From Larix kaempferi (lineage: Eukaryota; Streptophyta; Pinopsida; Pinales; Pinaceae): 64,000 nt of DNA. Under the pieces are notes generated by a model. It made no database searches. It saw nothing but the letters and a program-made list of their open reading frames with translations, and was not told the DNA's origin. Every line of letters starts with the position of its first letter. Within the stretch, counting starts at the first letter, position 1. A program made the translations under genes and the position numbers. Shown here one piece after another: positions 57,427-64,000 of this stretch. The stretch spans positions 186,001-250,000 of the forward strand of contig BSBM01000822.1 of assembly GCA_027924585.1 (NCBI GenBank). Direction: 5' to 3'.

Positions 57427-60400
57427 TGTTATTCCTAGGTCTGTCAACTATTTCCTTATCCTTTTTATTTTCCCTAAATAATTCTCATTCCTTTTATTTT
57501 TCCTTCTTTCCTATGTTTTGGATTGTTTGATTTTCATTTTTAATTTATTTCTTGTATCTTGGAATCATATAGGTTTAGACTTATCTCCCAGTTTGATAAA
57601 TGATTGAGTGTATTTATGATAAAGTAGATAGAGGTTAGAATTTGAAATGATTGATTAGACATGTTGAATATTCTAATACAATCTGACAACGCATTTTATC
57701 ATTTACATGAACATGCGCACTGCCAGATTGCCAAGTTTAGACCTTGCGCAGGTTTCAAATCCATATAAAAAATGATGGCGTACTCAGTTTTCGGGTTTTG
57801 CAATAAGCCAGTAGGGTGACATTTGGCCCCGTTCTTACAGTCGTCAAGGAAGCAGTACTTCCCCAAATCCGAGAATAGTGTTGAACTTAATGCTCTGTAC
57901 TTCACAAACTGTATGAGGCGGTGATTCATTTTTATAGGGTTTTCATGTTTTCCTCTTCTACCTCCACCCCCAGCATTTTGTCCACAACCTCGAATGTAGT
58001 TATGGTTTCAGAAAAGAAACGTAGATCCAGTGGCTCCAACGGTAACCTGCTCAGGATTGAACCCCATAATATTGGTTTGGTCAAATATTTTCTGGTTGTT
58101 GCAGTAAAATTGAGGGAAGTTGGGTGGTATACTCTGTGTGAAAGGATCAAGGATCATAATGCAGAAGTTTCAAAGAATTTTTCTCTAAATTTTAAGGGGA
58201 TAATTGTAAACCTTGATGGGTTCGAATTCTCTGTAATCGAAGAATCTATTGCACAAGCTATCAGTGTCATTCCAGAGGGAGAGAGATGGTTTAAAATAAA
58301 ACCAATCGATGAAGACTTTGATGAATTTCTCCTTCCTGCGCACAAAAACCTTGATTGGGGTCAAGGGATTCCAAGGACTTGTTTGTTGGAGGTGTGGCGT
58401 GACATTCTGCAGATTATTCAAAGATATGTTACGTGTGAAGGAAGGTTCAACACTATCTATCTCTATCATATGCGGTGCCTGTAACATGTTTTAGGTACCA
58501 AAAAGCTAAACCTACCCTATTATTTCTTGAAGAGCTTGAGTAAAATGGCTTCTAGGGTACATAATCACCCCGAGTCCTCCAGTCACAACATATTTCATCA
58601 TGGGTTGATTAATCTTTTGATAAGCAAATAATTAGAGAAGCACAATAGGTCTTGGTATCATTTCCTGTTTTGGTCCAGTTTCAAAGTTGAGTCTAAAGAG
58701 CCCAAACCAAATAAGAAAAAGAAAACCCCTACTAATAAAAAAGGCATAAAGATTCCTTCTAAAAATAAAGCAGCTTCTATATCCAATTCTTTCCTTGAGG
58801 ATGAAACAAAAGACCAACATAAAACTAATTCCTTAGGAGAAGAAATGACCATTCAAACACCTACAAAGTTTGAATAGGGTAGTTTCAAAGGTGAAGAATT
58901 GAAAGAAGCTATTACAAGCAGAGTTTCAGTTGATCAAATAGAAAAAAGATGAGATAAAAGAATTAGATCCTTCTTTTAATAAACCTTCAAATCCTACATA
59001 AGATTCCTCCAAGTCAGTGAAGATAGGAAAAATACCCAAAACGCGCCCTGTAAATAAATTGAGGTTGAATTTGAGAGCAGTGTTGGATCCAAGGATTAAG
59101 AAAGATCAGACTATAAGTGTACATGATTCATTAGATGATGAGGAGGATGAAAAGGCAAAGGTGTTAGAAACAACATTGAATGAAGTTCTGAATAATATCA
59201 ATCAGAGTCTGAAACAAGTTCTAGATCTTGCTCCTAAATATTGTCCCTGTGATATTGATGATGAAGAAGACCTGGAAGAGAACACAGCATCATTACTCTC
59301 AGATGTAAAAGGAACAAATGAATATTGATAAGAACATTAATTAGGATTCAGATACCTTTATGAAAGAGTTTGAAAGAGACAAGCAAAAGAGGGAGATTGA
59401 GCAATTCAAGCTTCAGAACAAGCATGTGAATCAAATAAATGATGGCTTGATGCAAGCGAACAAGATGTTGAAACATGATTTGCATGAGGTAAACAAGAAT
59501 TATTTGGAGGTGATACGTGTGGCACAGGAAGCATTGAAAAGAAGGAAACTGGCACAGGAACAGAACATTCAGCTAATTAGAGAGAAGGAAGAGATCGAGA
59601 AGAGATTAACTCAACTCCAAAAAGAATGCAACCGATTGCAAAAGAAGGCACATGCACTTGATGGCCTAGCTGTGCTAGCAAAAGCAACTAGATGGCTTTT
59701 TTTCAATGATTTAGTTCAGTTAGAAAAGACACATGTCATAGTCAATTTGTTTTAAACTTTAATTTTGGTTAGTTTGAAATTGTCTATTTTTGTACAATTC
59801 GATCCTAGGAAGGTGGATCTAGAAACAATCTGTTTTTTATTACTTTTCCTATATATTGTAAAGCTCTGCTTAAGTGTTTTTTTTTTAGTCTCACGAGGGT
59901 TGAATACATACAAGATTATCATGTTACAGTCTGGTAAATATATTATTATGTGAGGAATTATTTCTTGATGAATGACTTTTGATTATTGGGAGCTAGGTTT
60001 TAAAACTATATGTTGTCATAATGTTTCGTGGTTCTGTTTGAGCTATTGTTTGCACTTTTTATTTATATAGATGTTTTCTGTATGAATTCCTGTGCAGGAA
60101 AATGAATATTATTGCAAATATACTTTTGAAATGTATTTTTGAATGTCCGAGTTCCATATGATGCAACGAGATTAGAACTGTTTGTTTTCTTTTCTTGTAT
60201 CATTTACGATTTAAACCTATGCCCTGTCCTTGATTAGTGATTCATCTTATCTTTTATCTTATATCCTTATGTATACAAATACCTTATGTTTTCAGATCTT
60301 TTACTAGGCTGTCCATGATTTTATGATTTTGTCTTTGATCCTTCCCAGTTATCCAAAATGAACAAAAACCTTCCTTCGAATATTGAGGTGCCTAAACTCT

Positions 60401-60439
60401 GCTACCCTGTAGTCTAGTTGGCAAACTTTAGGACTAACA
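57427..60439 (+). mobile_element. Solo LTR of the element A family, 3013 bp
   Basis: It starts TGTTA and ends TAACA (perfect inverted ends), with flanking 5-mers GGAAT (57422-57426) and GGAAG (60440-60444), one mismatch. Its length equals that of the 3' LTR of A. It keeps the same order: T-rich start, inverted repeat (57680-57729), globular-domain gene, coiled coil, T-rich tail. The nucleotide sequence is strongly diverged from the A LTRs, so it belongs to a related subfamily. No internal region or second LTR is present. Confidence 0.75.
57945..59755 (+). pseudogene. LTR-resident protein gene, copy 3 (solo LTR), diverged
   Basis: It starts at the ATG at 57945 (MFSSSTSTPSILSTTSNVVM). The globular domain aligns residue by residue with the A copies: NLLRIEPHNIGLVKYF, GWYTLCERIKDHNAEVSKNF, IPEGERWFKIKPIDEDFDEF, NLDWGQGIPRTCLLEVWRDI and QRYVTCEGRFNTIYLYH. 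The frame breaks at 58484, then resumes (FLKSLSKMASRVHNH, SWYHFLFWSSFKVESKEP). The linker PKTRPVNKLRLNLRAVLDPR is at 59036-59095 and an acidic stretch follows. The coiled coil (59360-59755: LQNKHVNQINDGLMQANKML, HDLHEVNKNYLEVIRVAQEA) ends in DGLAVLAKATRW and a short tail. Protein likeness is much better kept than DNA likeness. Confidence 0.78.
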
Positions 60440-61588
60440 GGAAGTATGTCAAACATATTTTTCAGTTTCAAGGAAGCACGCCAGTCATATACTTGAACAA
60501 AGCACCTTTTGAGTATATCAAATAGTCGGGTTTAGTTTTTGGCCTTAGGATAAAACTTGATCTCAGAGTTGTTAATCCTCCGATTGGTTACTTTTCCAAT
60601 CATATGGAGAATATGTTAATGTCTCCTACATTATAGATTTATATCATGGTCCCTTTGTGTTTCAAAATATTCCCAAGTCACTCTTGTGTCATGCTCACTG
60701 TTCAAGGATACCATCTGTGTCGGCCATTCTGCAGTTACCTTAACCTCATGTTTCAGCCACTCCCTGTTGTCGGTTTGTTTCATCATGTACTCAGTCCTAT
60801 TCCAGATCAAATCAACCTTTGGTTTGTCCTCGTGTTGGATGATGGAGGATGCCTTAATGCCTCCCTTCCAACGGACTTCTTCCCATCGACTTCAACTCAT
60901 CTTGCTCTGGGAATGAAGTTTAGAGTTATCGGTAGTACCTTGGGGGTTGCAGTCATTAGTGGCAATTTCCCTCACTGTTGAGTAGTGGGAATACATCAAT
61001 GTCTCCTACTCGATGGATTCTTCAAGTTTTCGACCTCATAACCCATTATTCACAGTTGTTAGAATGTACTAGGTACCTTGGGCCCCATTTTCATTATCAG
61101 TGGGTACCCTTGCGTTTGTTAACGGTATACATCAATGACTGGTAATAAAACGGTATTCCCCATGTTCGACTCCAACTCATTTATTCGCATGGTCAAGATT
61201 TGTACCTCGAGATAGTTTGGATGAACATCTTGGCCCTATGATAGCATTATCTCAATTTGTTATTTCCCAAGTTGCACAATACTGAGCCACACCCATATTT
61301 GGATCTTGATGAGACATAGATCCAGCTTGTTGTTATGGCTATGATCTCCTATTTGACATGGATCCACGCTTGTATTTCAGTGGCCATGCTATATACATCT
61401 TTTAGTTATGTATTGGAGATTATGTTCTATCATCATGGGCATCTCCTGATGTCAAGATTGTAATTTCTCGTTGACTTGGTCTTTTGTTTTCAGGTACTTT
61501 TGTGACTTCGTCTTGTGATTTTCTCGTTCCTTCTCTTACTTTGGATTGTAATGTATTTCGACCATCATTTCCCTCTGACCTCACACAT
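60440..61588 (+). other. 3' untranslated region of element B
   Basis: A 111-codon frame at 60646-60981 (HPLPVVGLFHHVLSPIPD-like) is unrecognised and probably chance. The phrase AATGTCTCCTAC occurs near 60618 and again near 61000, with a weaker form near 61130, so the region is partly repetitive. Confidence 0.5.
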
Positions 61589-61599
61589 TAGGGGGCATT
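61589..61599 (+). other. Polypurine tract of element B
   Basis: TTAGGGGGCAT lies against the 3' LTR. The purine run is short (AGGGGG), as in many Tat elements. Confidence 0.6.
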
Positions 61600-62612
61600 T
61601 GTTATCGATCAAATTAGCACTTCTCCATCAGTGATCACATCGCCTTTTCGATCACACAAAAGGACACTATGGATGGAAGAGCTTACTTGACCTTGGATGA
61701 GTTGGAGCTAAATCCTTACTCCTTCAACTTAAAAACTTATTTTTTTTTGTCACCTTCACCACAAATCTGTGACTCCTATAATGGACACATTATGAGTCAC
61801 TTACGAGTCTTCATACTGACAACCTGCGGGTGTCAATTAAAAGCTGCACTCGCGAGTTGTGGAGTTCACATTCTGTGAGTCACTCGCAATTTGTTATGTC
61901 TCATAGTCGCGGGTGTCTTAAGGAAACTTGAAAAAATATATTAAAAACACGAATTGGGATTAGTCGATGGAAATCATGACAACTGTGGAGTCTCCGAATG
62001 TACAATATGAAACCAACCACCGCAGAAACCTTGCAACTGGGATTAGTTGAGTAAGGTATTCCAACTTCCCCAACTTCCCAATTCAACTACCTTTCAAACC
62101 AATCCTCCCTGCCTTGCCATAAATACAAGGGGAAGGCATGAGAAAGGGACAACCAATTGAAGAGCTACTGTTATGCTGAAGAAATTCCAAGTCAAGAGAG
62201 AGGAGCGAGATTCTAGGGCCTGGTTACGAAGGTTCCTGATGCAGAGGCATGTATAATCTGATGTATTTGCTTCATTCATTAATAAGATTGGACATTCTTC
62301 CTTTCCCAACATAATCTGTTTTATATGTTGTAAATTTGATTATTAATTGATGTTTCATGCTATTATAAATGTCAATTTGTTTATATGTGATCAAATTGGT
62401 TTGAGGAAGGTTTAGGGTTGTTTTGTAGGCTGGTACATCGGGGAGCAAAGGAGGAGAAAGATAGGATCAAACTTCAGAATAAGGTGCATGTCTTTCTAAT
62501 CTCTAACTCATTTGCTTAAGTATATGTATGTGCAGAACCTTGTATGTCCATCTTACACCCTTGTATGTTGATAGTCTTTGTCCCCTACTATAAGGTAAAA
62601 TCCATAACAACA
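61600..62612 (+). repeat. 3' LTR of element B, full-length 1013 bp
   Basis: It starts TGTTATCGATC and ends CATAACAACA. It contains about 357 bp (61808-62174) absent from the 5' LTR, with CATAAATACAAGG near 62109-62121 as a probable TATA region and a CTCGCGAGTTG motif near 61850. Confidence 0.92.
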
Positions 62613-64000
62613 CATAGAAACCATAAAACAACTAGAGGAATGTGAAGCAACGGCGGGCCAATTGTTATGTGTTAGGAAAAGTGACAAAACTTAGAGAGGG
62701 CATGATGCAACATGCGGTACATACAATCAACCAAAGTAGTATCTTGTCATTATCAACCAAGAAACTATGTATACAATAAAAATGTTGAGGAATGGATGAA
62801 CCTACCTTTAGATGCAAAACATAAAAATGTCTAGTTCAAAGCATAAGCTCCAAACAATTTGTAGTCCCCACACCTCCGAGAATTCCAAGTTCTGCATAAT
62901 AATGGCACTAGAAGGGTGTTGTTATGCTCTTCAAATGGTAACAATGTGAAGGAAACAACCATATCTAGGAGGAATCTAACATAAATTTCAAAGGATCAAG
63001 CTCTTAGCTCTCCAAGTCCAAGATGTGAGATTCTGTAGGATGGGGAGAAGAGGATAGGTACTTAAAACTCATCAACTAACATGAACCATTGGATCTATCA
63101 CAAATGTACTAAATCAAAACATGTACACCCGTCGCTCTATCCATGTTAAATGCCATTTACCAATGCTAATGCAATAATAGATAGGTGGTCATTTTCAATA
63201 CCATCACTAAGCAGCCAAATCCCAAGGGTGTTAGTTCCATTGATGGCCAATAATCATCACAAACCCATGTTCCAATATTTTACAATCACCCCGTTAACCA
63301 TCCAATGATTGACATCAATACTCGACATACTAGAGAAATAATCAAAACATGTACCAACATCAAGTGCTAAAGGAGGTTGGTTATATACATATACCCAAGG
63401 GTTTGAGAGCATGGGTTTATCACACAATGCAAAAAAAAATGAAAGCTAAGGAACCATATCGTGCAACTATGCAAACCATAATTCAAACAAATGGTTGCCA
63501 CCATACAACAAAGAGGCCAAGAACTAGTATCACATAACCAAAACAATTATTTTTATCCAAATAAATCATCAAGTGCATGATAGGATTCATAGTAAAATAC
63601 ATACACGACCAATGCATAAATTGCCAGTTAGAACAAAAGGCGTAGTGTTTAACCTATTTTATAATTCACTATGTGCATGTCCAATTAACTATTTTTTTGT
63701 ATTGCACAAGTGCCATTATATACAACAATATCAAACAAAAACAACCATGATCTACCACCATATTCAAATGCACGTGAAACAAAGAATACACATCATATAA
63801 CAAATGTTCTAAACAACATATGATCATGAATAACAAATGAAAAGAATATAACCATCATAATGAACCATAAAGAAAAATAGATATGAATGAGAGATGATGT
63901 TAAAGCTTCCAACCTATTTGTCACATTGCAACCTTACGACTCTCATGCCTTAGATGGTGAAATCTTCAATGTAATATAGGACAAAAATTGAAGAGGAGTT
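62613..64000. other. Right-hand flanking DNA
   Basis: It begins with the second CATAG. No recognised gene is present: the frames at 63349-63537 and 63573-63800 are histidine-, glutamine- and threonine-rich and unconvincing. It continues the AT-rich DNA left of 40211. Confidence 0.45.

Larger units (their letters stand above)
40212..62612 (+). mobile_element. Ty3/gypsy element B, 22.4 kb, Tat-like
   Basis: LTRs at 40212-40867 and 61600-62612 are bounded by a perfect 5-bp TSD, CATAG (40207-40211 and 62613-62617). The primer site TGGCGACTCTGCTGGGGAC is the form reported for Tat/Ogre elements. The internal order is gag, protease, RT, RNase H, integrase, second RNase H, antisense gene, long 3' untranslated region. 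A second RNase H and extra or antisense ORFs between integrase and the 3' LTR are known for the Tat lineage. Two later insertions (45123-49915 and 57427-60439) account for 7.8 kb of its length. All genes are broken. Confidence 0.93.

Noticed and set aside
57427-60439. Reading the third LTR gene as a native gene of element B
   Set aside because: Inverted ends, a near-TSD, LTR-like length and the upstream inverted repeat shared with A fit a solo LTR better. Kept open as a test under findings.
60646-60981. 111-codon frame in the 3' region of element B
   Set aside because: No recognisable family, overlapping alternatives in other frames, and it lies in an untranslated region.
1-64000. tRNA or rRNA genes
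   Set aside because: The only tRNA-related sequences seen are retroelement primer-binding sites. No cloverleaf or rRNA segment was recognised.

Overview
This window is a stretch of a large, repeat-dominated plant nuclear genome. I see no intact host gene. It contains two families of long Ty3/gypsy elements, an old Ty1/copia element, a non-autonomous LTR element carrying only a coiled-coil ORF, a hAT-like MITE, a retroposon carrying a piece of a host gene, and many short tandem duplications. Almost every reading frame has stops or frameshifts. Heavy decay, elements nested in elements, LTRs of about 3 kb and copia and gypsy proteins of the kind I associate with conifers suggest a gymnosperm. 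That assignment is an inference, and only 'seed plant' is secure.

Layout. 1-5 kb: AT-rich non-coding DNA with a four-copy minisatellite and one exon-like stretch. 5.1-6.8 kb: a 132-bp tandem duplication split by a 1.37-kb retroposon with 17-bp target-site duplications (TSDs). The retroposon holds a broken fragment of myo-inositol-1-phosphate synthase. 7-10 kb: an inverted-repeat pair and a 415-bp duplication. 10.4-12.9 kb: a complete 2.47-kb LTR element coding only for a coiled-coil gag-like protein. 13-19 kb: minisatellites, a 732-bp hAT-like MITE with a perfect 8-bp TSD, and another exon-like stretch.

19.2-38.1 kb: a copia element on the minus strand. Its two LTRs seem to have been pushed apart by gypsy element A (25051-37481). 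Element A has LTRs of about 3 kb, and each LTR carries its own protein gene. Its internal order is gag, protease, an extra RNase H, RT, degenerate RNase H, integrase.

40.2-62.6 kb: gypsy element B, 22.4 kb, bounded by a perfect CATAG TSD. Its order is gag, protease, RT, degenerate RNase H, integrase, extra RNase H, then an antisense gene with a candidate intron. Element B has two insertions of its own. One is a 4.79-kb non-coding element that cuts the gag-pol frame exactly (TSD GAGCA). The other is a 3013-bp solo LTR of the element A family (57427-60439), which carries a third, diverged copy of the LTR-resident gene. The 5' LTR of B lacks about 357 bp present in the 3' LTR, including its only obvious TATA-like sequence.

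The best candidates for something undescribed are the LTR-encoded protein family (three copies here, same architecture, with a conserved hairpin upstream), the two placements of the second RNase H (before RT in A, after integrase in B), and the antisense two-exon gene of B.
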